Shown: piece by piece, positions 51,046-59,297 of the stretch
Layout of the letters: every line of letters starts with the position of its first letter
Numbering within the stretch: the first letter of the stretch is position 1
Source: Lichenicola sp964247735
GTDB taxonomy: Bacteria; Pseudomonadota; Alphaproteobacteria; Acetobacterales; Acetobacteraceae
Direction: 5' to 3'
Length of the DNA: 64,000 nucleotides
Assembly (NCBI GenBank): GCA_964247735.1
Contig: CAXTVS010000005.1
Span: forward strand, 46,401 to 110,400
Made by a program: the position numbers and the translations under genes
The notes under the pieces: generated by a model
Databases searched by the model: none
Seen by the model: only the letters and a program-made list of their open reading frames with translations
Told to the model about the DNA's origin: nothing

Positions 51046-52248
51046 TCAGATGCCGAGATCGGGATCGTGCATGCGGGCCGCCAGCGCGTGGCGCAGCGGC
51101 GGAAGGTTGCCGAGCCGGAGTGCCGCGTCGCGCAGCAGCCGGGCCGGCAGGCTGTCGCCGGCGGCGTACAGCCGCATGATCGCCTCGGCACCGGTGAAGA
51201 ACAGCCGGGTTTCGCGCCGGTGCGCGGCCTCGTAGCGGCGCAGCGCCGTCGGGTCGGCCACGTCCCCTCCGCGATCGAGTGCGGCACGGAGCGCCGCGGC
51301 CAGGGCGTGCTGGCCGAGCAGGCCGAAGTTGAAGCCGTGCGCGGTGGTGGGATGCATGCCGACGGCGGCGTCGCCCAGCAGCGCGAAACGGTGCGCCACG
51401 AAGCGCGCGGCGTAGGCGGTCACGACCGGCACGGCGTGGCGCCCGCCCACCGGCCGCATCGCGCCGAGCCGGTTGCGGTAGCGGCGGGTGAGCTCGGCGC
51501 CGAACGCCCTGTCGTCCAGGGCGAGCAGGGCTTCGGCGTCGGGGGGATCCAGGGTCATCACCGCGGACGACCGGCCGCCGTTCAGCGGCCCCCCGTTCAA
51601 GGGCAACGTCACCAGGGTTCGCCCATACTCGAACCAGGCGGTCGCCGTACCGTCGTGGGGCAGCGGGTGGGCCACCGGGCAGACCAGCATGGACTGGCGG
51701 TAGTCGTGCAGCATCGCCGGGATGCGCTGCTGCGTGCGCAGCCGGGAGCGCCGGGTATCGGCGGCGACCACCAGGCCGGCGGACAACGCCTTGCCGTCCG
51801 ACAGCAGGGCACACGCGGTGCGGCCTTCCACACGCATCGACGTCACCGACCGTCCCGGCAGCAGGAAAACGTTCGGGTGCGCAGCAACCACGTCGTGCAG
51901 GGCGCGACGCAGCCAGTGGTTGGGGGCGAAGCGTCCGAGCTGGCCGTCGGTGCGCTGGCCGGCACCGAAGTGCATGGCGTAGTGCGACGGGCCGTTCAGC
52001 ACCCGCATATGCCGGAGCGGCGCCACCGCGTCGGGCGGAACACGCGCCCAGGCGCCGAGGGTCTCCAGCATCGCGACGGAGCGGTCGGTCAGGGCGATCT
52101 CGCGGCCGTCGTCGGCGGGATCGGCGAGCGCTGCGGCCGGCTGCGGGTCGACCAGGGCGATGCGCAGCCCGGTGCCGGCCAGCGATCCTGCCAGGGCGAG
52201 CCCGACCGGTCCCGCCCCCGCCACCACGATGTCGAAGTCGCGCGCCAC
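51046..52248 (-). CDS. UbiM-like FAD monooxygenase (ubiquinone hydroxylase)
   Basis: The 400-residue flavoprotein begins FDIVVAGAGPVGLALAGSLA (FAD Rossmann). It contains the GD motif with a His/Gly-rich loop, FALLGDAAVGMHPTTAHGFN, then FGLLGQHALAAAL, which is characteristic of the UbiM branch of the UbiH/UbiF/Coq6 family. REIALTDRSVAMLETLGAWA is also typical. It would hydroxylate the quinone ring. It is the first gene of a minus-strand set with an M3 peptidase and a UbiB-type kinase. Confidence 0.85.
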   Translation of the reverse strand: MARDFDIVVAGAGPVGLALAGSLAGTGLRIALVDPQPAAALADPADDGREIALTDRSVAMLETLGAWARVPPDAVAPLRHMRVLNGPSHYAMHFGAGQRTDGQLGRFAPNHWLRRALHDVVAAHPNVFLLPGRSVTSMRVEGRTACALLSDGKALSAGLVVAADTRRSRLRTQQRIPAMLHDYRQSMLVCPVAHPLPHDGTATAWFEYGRTLVTLPLNGGPLNGGRSSAVMTLDPPDAEALLALDDRAFGAELTRRYRNRLGAMRPVGGRHAVPVVTAYAARFVAHRFALLGDAAVGMHPTTAHGFNFGLLGQHALAAALRAALDRGGDVADPTALRRYEAAHRRETRLFFTGAEAIMRLYAAGDSLPARLLRDAALRLGNLPPLRHALAARMHDPDLGI

Positions 52249-52308
52249 CCTGCCCCCGCTGCCGCCACGCCCTGCATCTGGTGCGGCGGCAGCGGATCGG
52301 AAAGCGTT

Positions 52309-53139
52309 CTAGTCGTCGGCCTCGGTGGACAGCGCCACCTCCCGCTGCGCGTCCAGCGCCGCCAGGCGCTCGACCAGGGCGGCGCGCACCCGGTCGAACG
52401 AGCCGCGGCCCAGCAGCAGGCGACGCGGCGCCTCGACGCCATCGGCGCACGCGATCATGGCGCGGACCATCCTGAGCGGATCGCCGTGGATCGCGAACGA
52501 GCGCTCCGCGACCGCGCGGCGCACCGCGCCGGCCGGGGTGTCGTCGTACACGGCCATCGGCGGCGGGCTGACCAGCCCCTGGCCGAAGCCGGTCCGCGCC
52601 GGGCCCGGCTCGACCAGGGTGAAGGCGATGTTGAACGGCGCCACCTCCTGCGCCACCGACTCGACGAAGCCTTCCATCGCCCACTTGCTGGCGTGGTACA
52701 GGCTGAAGTTCGGATACGCGATCTGGCCGCCTTCGGAGGAAACCTGCAGCACGCGGCCGCCACCCTGGGCCCGCAGGTGCGGCAGGGCGGCGCGTATCAC
52801 CGCCATCGAGCCGAGGACGTTGGTGTCGAGCTGGTGCCGGATCTGCGCGTCGGTCAGCTCCTCCGCCGCGCCGAACAGCCCGTAGGCGGCGTTGCTCACG
52901 ACCACGTCGATCCGTCTGAACGCCGCGAAGGCCGCGTCGACCGCGTGCCGCACCGCGTCGGTATCGGTCACGTCGAGTGCTGCCACCCACAGGCTCTCGC
53001 CGTGGCGGGACTTCAGCGCGTCGAGGCGGTCGGGTCGGCGCAGGGTGGCGGCGACCCGGTCGCCGCGGGCCAGCAGCGTCTCGGTCAGGATGCGGCCGAA
53101 GCCGGAGGAGGTGCCGGTGATGAACCAGGTCTTGGACAT
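52309..53139 (-). CDS. Short-chain dehydrogenase/reductase
   Basis: This classical SDR of 276 residues has TWFITGTSSGFGRILTETLL (TGxxxGxG), VVVSNAAYGLFGAAEELTD (NAA in place of NNAG), catalytic Ser in LQVSSEGGQIAYPNFSLYHA and YxxxK in YHASKWAMEG. It is divergent from a LysR-type regulator across about 114 bases, a standard regulator-target pair. The start is ATG 53139. The substrate is unknown. Confidence 0.93.
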   Translation of the reverse strand: MSKTWFITGTSSGFGRILTETLLARGDRVAATLRRPDRLDALKSRHGESLWVAALDVTDTDAVRHAVDAAFAAFRRIDVVVSNAAYGLFGAAEELTDAQIRHQLDTNVLGSMAVIRAALPHLRAQGGGRVLQVSSEGGQIAYPNFSLYHASKWAMEGFVESVAQEVAPFNIAFTLVEPGPARTGFGQGLVSPPPMAVYDDTPAGAVRRAVAERSFAIHGDPLRMVRAMIACADGVEAPRRLLLGRGSFDRVRAALVERLAALDAQREVALSTEADD

Positions 53140-53158
53140 GAAGGAGCCTTCCGGTGTG

Positions 53159-53177
53159 GACGCCGCGCATCGGCGTC
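53159..53177. promoter_or_regulatory. Inverted repeat in the SDR/LysR divergent promoter
   Basis: The arms GACGCC (53159-53164) and GGCGTC (53172-53177) frame a 7-base spacer between the divergent SDR and LysR genes. The location suits a LysR-binding or shared promoter element, but the arms lack the T-N11-A consensus, so the assignment is tentative. Confidence 0.35.
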
Positions 53178-53253
53178 TTCCGGAACGGCATCTGGGCGTC
53201 GGCATTGCTGTCCTTAATCGACGGGATGTTGCATGCCGTGATGAGGAACACCC

Positions 53254-54180
53254 ATGAGTGAGCGGCCGAGCCTGGCCGAGCTGAGTGCGCTGGCGGCGGT
53301 CGCCCTGCATCGCAGCTTCCGCAAGGCAGCGGACGAGCTCCAGCTGTCGCCGTCCTCGCTCAGCCACATGATCCGGGCGCTGGAAGCCCGCGTCGGGGTG
53401 CGGCTGCTGCATCGGACCACGCGCAGCGTGTCGGCGACCGAGGCGGGGCAGCGCCTGGTGGCGCGGCTGCAGCCGGTGCTGCGCGACCTCGACCTGGCGC
53501 TGGCGGAGGTGGACCGGTTCCGCAGCCGGCCGAGCGGGACGCTGCGGATCAACAGCGCCGAGGGCCCGGCGCGGATGCTGCTGGAGGCGGCGGTGCCCGC
53601 CTTCCTGGCCAGGCACCCGGAGATGTCGCTCGACCTGGTCACCGAGGGCCGGCTGGTGGACATCGTGGCCGAGGGCTTCGACGCCGGGATCAGGCTGGGC
53701 GAGGCGGTGCCGCAGGACATGGTGGCGGTGCGGTTCGGCGGCACGGTCCGCTTCGTTGCGGTCGCCTCGCCGGGCTACCTGGCGACCCGGGAAGCGCCGC
53801 GGGCGCCGGACGACCTCGCGCGGCACAGCTGCATCCGCTACCGCCTGCGCAGCGGCCGGCTGTTCCGCTGGGAGTTCGCGCGGCACGGCCAGGAGCTGAC
53901 GGTCGACGTCCCGGGGCCGCTGATCCTGGACCACGTGGAGCTGATGGCGGAAGCGGCGGCGTCCGGGCTGGGCATCGCCTACGTGCCCGAGCGCACCGCG
54001 CAACCGTTCGTGGCGGATGGCAGGCTCCTCACGGTGCTGGACGAGTGGTGCCCGCGCATCCCCGGGCTGTTCCTCTACTATCCGGGCCACCGACAGGTGC
54101 CGCCGGGCCTGCGTGCCTTCATCGACGTGCTGAAGGCGACGGAACACGGGCCGGCCGGAGAAAGGCTGTTGCGAACCTGA
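53254..54180 (+). CDS. LysR family transcriptional regulator
   Basis: The 308-residue protein has the N-terminal winged helix-turn-helix (LAAVALHRSFRKAADELQLS, PSSLSHMIRALEARVGVRLL, HRTTRSVSATEAG) and a C-terminal two-lobe effector domain (GTLRINSAEGPARMLLEAAV, VDIVAEGFDAGIRLGEAVPQ). It is divergent from the SDR at 52309-53139, its likely target. The stop TGA is in the same frame as the following SDR. Confidence 0.95.
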   Translation: MSERPSLAELSALAAVALHRSFRKAADELQLSPSSLSHMIRALEARVGVRLLHRTTRSVSATEAGQRLVARLQPVLRDLDLALAEVDRFRSRPSGTLRINSAEGPARMLLEAAVPAFLARHPEMSLDLVTEGRLVDIVAEGFDAGIRLGEAVPQDMVAVRFGGTVRFVAVASPGYLATREAPRAPDDLARHSCIRYRLRSGRLFRWEFARHGQELTVDVPGPLILDHVELMAEAAASGLGIAYVPERTAQPFVADGRLLTVLDEWCPRIPGLFLYYPGHRQVPPGLRAFIDVLKATEHGPAGERLLRT

Positions 54181-54270
54181 ACCCCGGTTGGACGGTACGG
54201 GGATCCGAGGGTTCTGTGCGTCGCCGATACGGGAGCAGGCCACAGGCCGGACACAGCGACCAATCCACCC

Positions 54271-55014
54271 CTGCAGGATCTCGTCGTCCTGGTCACCGGT
54301 GCGTCGGGCGGAAGCGGTCGCGCGCTCGTTCATGCAATGGTTCGTCTGGGCGCACGTCCCATCATCCACTACGGCCGTAACGAGGCAGGAGCCGCGGCTC
54401 TTCTCGACGAGATCCATGGTCGCGGTTGGATGTTGCAGGCAGATCTTTCTTCACCCGAAGGCGCTACCGACCTTTGGATGCGCGCCGAAGCATTGGCGAA
54501 CCGGATCTATGGTCTGGTCAACAATGCTGGCGTCCGGATGGAGGCCCAGCTCGATGGCGGCCTGCACGCTTGGCAGGCTGCATGGGAGCGGGATCTTCGG
54601 GTCAACCTTCAGGCAGCCGTCGACCTTTGCCGTTGCGCGATCCAGCACTTCAAGCCACACGGCGGCGGCCGCATCATCAACGTTGCCAGCCGCGCGGCTC
54701 AGCGTGGATATGTCCCGGACTGCATGCCGTATGGCGCGTCCAAGGCCGCGCTGATCAACGTGACAAAGTCGCTTGCCCGCAGCTACGGCGCACAGGGCGT
54801 GGTCTCGGTCGCGATGGTGCCTGGCTTCGTGAACGGCGGAACGGCCGACGACTGCATCAGCAAGCACGGGCTGGCAGCCGCTCTCGCAGACAACCCGATA
54901 CAAGCCATGGCAGACCCCGGCGAGATGGCCGAACTTGTCGCGTTCTGTCTTCAGCCGTCGCAGCGCCCGATCGATGGCGCCCTGGATGTGAACCGGGGAA
55001 GCTACATCCGCTAG
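54271..55014 (+). CDS. Short-chain dehydrogenase/reductase, CTG start likely
   Basis: The protein shows LVVLVTGASGGSGRALVHAM (TGxxxGxG), IYGLVNNAGVRMEAQLDGG, INVASRAAQRGYVP, and YGASKAALINVTKSLARSYG (YxxxK), with a 247-residue length in the proposed frame. The first ATG (54337) lies after the nucleotide-binding motif and would remove it. Between the LysR stop and that ATG no ATG, GTG or TTG is in frame; CTG 54271 gives LQDLVVLVTGASGG, the ideal SDR start. No convincing ribosome-binding site precedes it. Base composition is slightly lower in GC than neighbours. Confidence 0.8.
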   Translation: MQDLVVLVTGASGGSGRALVHAMVRLGARPIIHYGRNEAGAAALLDEIHGRGWMLQADLSSPEGATDLWMRAEALANRIYGLVNNAGVRMEAQLDGGLHAWQAAWERDLRVNLQAAVDLCRCAIQHFKPHGGGRIINVASRAAQRGYVPDCMPYGASKAALINVTKSLARSYGAQGVVSVAMVPGFVNGGTADDCISKHGLAAALADNPIQAMADPGEMAELVAFCLQPSQRPIDGALDVNRGSYIR

Positions 55015-55367
55015 AGCAGAATGCGGCGCCATCCATCGTGCCGTCGATCGGCCACGGCGCCACCAAGCCGCTCGCCCGCAGGCCGGCCACCAGCGTGGTT
55101 GTCCGCCGGTAACCCCACGGCGCCGCGTCGATCAGGCGCTCGCCCTGGGGCGCCCAGCCACGGGTGCGCGTCATCCTTGCGCCGCCGCGAGATCGGCCTC
55201 GATGGGAACCCGGCCGCATGGCGACGCGCGGCCGTGCGCCGGACGGCTGTACCCGGCGGTTGGCGAGGCTCAAGAGCAGAGCCCGTGGCCTTGTTCTCAT
55301 CCGCCTTGCAGTAGCCCGTCTCTCAGCAGCGATGATACGGTTCCGCGCTCAAGGAACAGGAATTTAG
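55015..55367. other. Intergenic region with transposase remnant
   Basis: This stretch lies between the SDR and S9 peptidase genes. It holds the IS630 fragment listed separately and no other supported gene. Just before the peptidase start an AGGAACAGGAATTTAG leader provides its ribosome-binding site. Confidence 0.5.
55020..55174 (-). mobile_element. IS630-family transposase remnant
   Basis: The minus strand encodes about 50 residues, TRTRGWAPQGERLIDAAPWG and RTTTLVAGLRASGLVAPWPI then DGTMDGAAF. They match the middle of IS630-type DDE transposases (RRGERL...APWGHWKTTTF...GLVAPWVVDGPMNG). Both ends are missing; the fragment breaks off at GCTCTAG next to the SDR stop, which may mark a deletion joint. 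Confidence 0.7.
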
Positions 55368-57374
55368 ATGCGTCTCGTTCATGCCGCGCTGGTGGCGTCC
55401 TCGTTGGCGGCACTTTCCCCACAGGCCGTTGCCGATACCGTGACGATGCGCGACCTCGCGCGCGTGGTGAAGCTGTCGGATCCGCAGATCGCGCCCGACG
55501 GCAGGTCGGTGGCACTCGTCGAGCAGCGCGCCGATCTCGGGGACGACGAGTTCCGGACCGAGCTCGTGCTGGTCGATGTCGGCACGCACGCGCTGCGGGC
55601 ACTGACGCATGACCGCCATCATGCGGGCGCGCCGCGATGGTCGCCCGACGGAGACCGGCTGGCGTTCATGGCGCCGGACACGAACAAGAAACTGCAGCTG
55701 TTCGTGCTGCCGATGTCGGGCGGCGACGCGCTCCAGGTCACCCACCTCAAGGACGGCATCGACCAATTCGCGTGGAGCCCGGACGGCAGGCAGTTCGCGT
55801 TCGCGGCCACCGACCCGGCACCCGAGCGCCACGGCGAGGACAAGTATCGCACCGCTTTCTCCGTCGGCGACGACGATGTCACCACCCGGGAGAAGCCGCG
55901 GTCGTCGCATGTCTGGCTGATCGCCGCCGACGGCACCGGGACGGCCAGGCGCCTGACCAGCGGCGGCTGGTCGCTGCCGGTGAGCCTGCCGCCCGGGCCT
56001 CCGTCGTCGCCGCTGAAATGGACGCCGGACGGCAAGTCGCTGGTCATCGTGCGGCAGGAAACGCCCTCGAGCGGCGACGAGTACCTGTCACGCGTGCAGG
56101 TCCTCGACGTCGCCACCGGCACGATCCGGGATCTGACCGGCGAGAAGACGCTGGAGGGCTATCCGAACGTTTCTCCCGACGGCAGCACGATCGCGTACTG
56201 GCGGGCGCGCGACGGCAAGGCCTGGCAGTTCCAGGACGGCTTCGTCGCATCTGAGTCCGGCGGCCCGGGCCGCGACGTCACGCTCGCCCTCGACAAGAAC
56301 ATCTACGGGACCTGGTGGATGGCCGACGGCAGGAGCCTGCTGGTCGGCGCCAACGAGGCCACCACGGTCGGGTTGTGGCTGCAGCCGGTGGATGGCGGCC
56401 ATGCGCGGCGGCTGGACCTTGGGGCGGTGATGCCGGCCAGCGGCTTCTGGGTGGACGCCGCCGTGGGGCGCCACGACCAGATCGCGTTCGTGGGCCAGAC
56501 CGGACGCGACCCCTACGAGCTCTACTGGATGGATCGGCCGGACGCGAAGCCGGTGGCGCTGACGGACCAGAACGCTTCCCTCGGCTCGCTGACGCTCGGC
56601 CGGTCGGAAACCTTCAGATGGACCGGTCCGGGCGGCCGGACCCTGGACGGCGTGCTGACGACGCCCCCCGGCGCCGCAGCGGGGCGGCCCCTGCCGCTGG
56701 TGCTGGTGATCCATGGCGGCCCGAACTCCGCCTCGCGCGACCGGTTCAACGTGTTCAGCCAGGCGCTGGCCTCGCATGGCTGGCTGGTGTTCGAGCCGAA
56801 CTACCGCGGCGGCGACAATGCCGACAACGCGTTCTACGCCTCGATCTACAAGGATGCGGGCCAGGGCCCGGGCGAGGACGTGATGTCGGGCGTCAAGGCG
56901 CTGGGGGACCAGGGCTTGGCCGACCCCGCGCACATGGCGGTGTCGGGCTGGTCCTATGGCGGCTACATGACGAGCTGGCTGATCGGCCACTACCACGTGT
57001 GGCGCGCGGCGGTGGCGGGGGCGGCGATCACCGACTGGGGCCAGATGTACGACCTGTCGGACGGCAACGTGTCGACGGCGTTCCAGGTCGGCGGGTCGCC
57101 CTATGTGGGCAACAACCTCCTCTCGTACGAGGCACAGTCGCCGGACACCTCGTTCCAGCAGGTCAGGACGCCGACGCTGGTGTTGTGCGACGTGGGCGAC
57201 TACCGCGTGCCGATCACGCAGTCGTACCGGCTGTTCCACGCGCTGAAGGACAACGGCGTCGAGACGGAGTTCTACGCCTATCCGGTCGGCGGGCACTTCC
57301 CGTCCGACCCGGTGCGGCAGATCGACGTGCAGACACGCTGGATCGACTGGATCGCAACGCACATGAACCGCTAG
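55368..57374 (+). CDS. Secreted S9 family peptidase (acylaminoacyl/dipeptidyl peptidase type)
   Basis: The 668-residue protein starts with a signal peptide (RLVHAALVASSLAALSPQAV, cleaved near VADTV). A beta-propeller with repeats such as GAPRWSPDGDRLAFMAPD and KWTPDGKSLVIV follows. The C-terminal hydrolase domain has nucleophile Ser in VSGWSYGGYMTSWLIG (about residue 528), acid in VLCDVGDYRVPITQS and His in YPVGGHFPSD. It would cleave peptides in the periplasm. A good ribosome-binding site precedes the ATG. Confidence 0.95.
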   Translation: MRLVHAALVASSLAALSPQAVADTVTMRDLARVVKLSDPQIAPDGRSVALVEQRADLGDDEFRTELVLVDVGTHALRALTHDRHHAGAPRWSPDGDRLAFMAPDTNKKLQLFVLPMSGGDALQVTHLKDGIDQFAWSPDGRQFAFAATDPAPERHGEDKYRTAFSVGDDDVTTREKPRSSHVWLIAADGTGTARRLTSGGWSLPVSLPPGPPSSPLKWTPDGKSLVIVRQETPSSGDEYLSRVQVLDVATGTIRDLTGEKTLEGYPNVSPDGSTIAYWRARDGKAWQFQDGFVASESGGPGRDVTLALDKNIYGTWWMADGRSLLVGANEATTVGLWLQPVDGGHARRLDLGAVMPASGFWVDAAVGRHDQIAFVGQTGRDPYELYWMDRPDAKPVALTDQNASLGSLTLGRSETFRWTGPGGRTLDGVLTTPPGAAAGRPLPLVLVIHGGPNSASRDRFNVFSQALASHGWLVFEPNYRGGDNADNAFYASIYKDAGQGPGEDVMSGVKALGDQGLADPAHMAVSGWSYGGYMTSWLIGHYHVWRAAVAGAAITDWGQMYDLSDGNVSTAFQVGGSPYVGNNLLSYEAQSPDTSFQQVRTPTLVLCDVGDYRVPITQSYRLFHALKDNGVETEFYAYPVGGHFPSDPVRQIDVQTRWIDWIATHMNR

Positions 57375-57381
57375 TCGTCGC

Positions 57382-57409
57382 CCCAGGCCATCCCACGCAG
57401 GTCCCTGGG
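57382..57409. terminator. Possible bidirectional terminator hairpin
   Basis: CCCAGG (57382-57387) and CCTGGG (57404-57409) pair around a 16-base loop between the convergent S9 peptidase and CDF transporter stops. The stem is short and no strong T run follows, so this is tentative. Confidence 0.35.
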
Positions 57410-57418
57410 CTCGGGCGA

Positions 57419-58321
57419 TCACGACAGCAGCAGCACGTCCTCCCGCGGCTCGTGCTGCTTGGTCTTGTAGCCGGGCTCGACGTGGATGCTGATCACCGCC
57501 TGGCCGACCCGGGAGCGGATCGCGGTCTCGATGCGGTCGCAGATCCGGTGCGCCGCTTCCACCGTCATCTCGCTCGGCACCACCAGGTGGAACTCGACAA
57601 AGGTCATGCGGCCGGCGGCGCGCAGGCGGACGTCGTGCGCCTCGATCGCGCCGCCGCCGCCTTCGGCGATGGCGTCGCGCAGAACCGACACGTCGCCCAG
57701 GTCCGGCACCTCGTCCATCAGCCCGCCGACCGACGCGCGCAGCACGCCGTAGCCGGCGCGCAGGATGTTGAGCGCCACCAATGCCGCCACCGCCGGATCG
57801 AGCCAGGCGAGGCCGGTCAGCGGCACCAGGGCGAACCCGGCCAGCACCGCCCCGGTGGTCCACACGTCGGTCATGACGTGCCGGCCGCCGGCCAGCAGCG
57901 CCGGGGACCGGGCGCGCCTGCCCTCGCGAAGCAGCACCAGCGCCCATATGAGGTTGACGGTACCCCCGGCGGCGCTGACGGCGATGCCGAGCCAGGGCGC
58001 GCGGATAGGGGGTGGATGGTCCAGCCCCTGCCAGGCGGCGCCTCCGATCATGAAGGCGGTGGCGAGCACCAGCCCGCCCTCGACGATGGCGCTGAAATAC
58101 TCCGCCTTGTAGTGGCCGTAGCGGTGGTTGGCGTCGGCGGGACGGGCGCTGTACCACAGGGCGAACAGGGCGGCGCCGGCGGTGGCGACGTTGATCACGG
58201 TTTCCAGCGCATCGGAATACAGCGCCACGCTGCCGGTGAGGCGGTAGGCGAAGGCCTTGATCGCCAGCACCAGCAGGCTGACGGCGAGGCTGGTCCAGGC
58301 GATCCTGAGCGTCCGGTTCAT
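57419..58321 (-). CDS. Cation diffusion facilitator transporter
   Basis: The 300-residue protein has six membrane helices. Site-A-type residues are in SVALYSDALETVINVATAGA (Asp and Glu four apart) and GGRHVMTDVWTTGAVLAG (His and Asp). ADANHRYGHYKAEYFSAIVE is the CDF loop, and the cytoplasmic metal-sensing domain starts near RDAIAEGGGGAIEAHDVRL. It exports divalent metals such as Zn2+, Fe2+ or Mn2+. The Asp/Glu in helix 2 instead of Asp/Asp hints at altered specificity. The ATG at 58321 fits the family start. Confidence 0.93.
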   Translation of the reverse strand: MNRTLRIAWTSLAVSLLVLAIKAFAYRLTGSVALYSDALETVINVATAGAALFALWYSARPADANHRYGHYKAEYFSAIVEGGLVLATAFMIGGAAWQGLDHPPPIRAPWLGIAVSAAGGTVNLIWALVLLREGRRARSPALLAGGRHVMTDVWTTGAVLAGFALVPLTGLAWLDPAVAALVALNILRAGYGVLRASVGGLMDEVPDLGDVSVLRDAIAEGGGGAIEAHDVRLRAAGRMTFVEFHLVVPSEMTVEAAHRICDRIETAIRSRVGQAVISIHVEPGYKTKQHEPREDVLLLS

Positions 58322-58464
58322 CAAACCCCTCCTGGCGCCCTTCCCCGCCGGCATGCACCATGATCCGGTCGGCTGCCGCAAGCACGCCCGTTCCCCGCGA
58401 CGCGAACGGGACCGGCGAGTGTCGCGCCGGCGCCACGCGGAGGGAAGACCGGGAGGATCGCGCG

Positions 58465-59280
58465 ATGAGGGAAGCCGCCTGCCTCAACTGCGGCACGCCG
58501 CTGGCCGGGCGGTTCTGCCACGACTGCGGCCAGCGGGGCGAGGTGCACCGCTCGGTGCTGCATCTGGGTGCGGAGCTGCTGGAAACCGTCACCCATGCCG
58601 ACAGCCGGTTCTGGCGCACCATGCGCCGGCTGGCGCTCGACCCGGCGCGGCTGAGCCGGGACTACATCGAGGGCCGGCGCGCCCGTGAGATCCCGCCGCT
58701 CAGGTTGTTCTTCGTCACCCTGTTCCTGATGTTCAGCATCGGCTCGCTGACCACCAGCCGGTTCGAATTGAAGCTCGACACGGCACAGCACCAGGCGCTG
58801 GGCCACTACCTGGACGCGCTGCGAATCGAGGGCGAGCCGGCGGCGACGCAGATGCTGCGCCAGCGCCTGCAGCGCGCCCTGGACCGTCCGGACGAGGTGC
58901 TGGCGGTGATCCGCGACTGGTCGGAACGCTTTACCGTGCTGCTGCTGCCGGTGGCCGGCCTGATGCTGTGGCTGCTGCACCCGACGCAGCGGCGCTACTC
59001 GCTGTTCGACCACATGATCGTCTCGATCCACTCGCTGTGCTTCACCAGCCTGGTGCTGGTGACGCTGTTCCTTGCCGGCATGGTGGCAAGTGCGGTGTCG
59101 GGATGGATCCTGCTGCTGCTGCCGGTGCACCTGTTCGCGCACCTGCGCGGGGTCTACCGCACGAGCATCGTCGGAACGCTGCTGCGCATGGCGGTGCTGG
59201 CGTTCGCCACCGCGGTCGCCGTGGCGGCGCTGCTGCTGGCGCTTGCGGCGGTCGGGCTGGCGCTCGGCACGCGGGGATGA
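58465..59280 (+). CDS. DUF3667 membrane protein with zinc-ribbon
   Basis: This 271-residue protein starts with a zinc-ribbon: CLNCGTPLAGRFCHDCGQRG (two CxxC). ETVTHADSRFWRTMRRLALD and SRDYIEGRRAREIPPLRLFF, the DUF3667 hallmark, follow. Four membrane segments fill the rest. The function is unknown. A GGGAGGA lies eight bases before the ATG at 58465. It is divergent from the CDF transporter. Confidence 0.9.
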   Translation: MREAACLNCGTPLAGRFCHDCGQRGEVHRSVLHLGAELLETVTHADSRFWRTMRRLALDPARLSRDYIEGRRAREIPPLRLFFVTLFLMFSIGSLTTSRFELKLDTAQHQALGHYLDALRIEGEPAATQMLRQRLQRALDRPDEVLAVIRDWSERFTVLLLPVAGLMLWLLHPTQRRYSLFDHMIVSIHSLCFTSLVLVTLFLAGMVASAVSGWILLLLPVHLFAHLRGVYRTSIVGTLLRMAVLAFATAVAVAALLLALAAVGLALGTRG

Positions 59281-59297
59281 ACCCTGGGCGGCGGGAA

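Noticed and set aside
47850..51179. An ORF of more than 1,000 codons on the plus strand
   Set aside because: It lies opposite the UbiB-type kinase and M3 peptidase genes, has Gly/Gln/His/Val-rich low-complexity sequence and no domain; long antisense frames are expected at this GC content.
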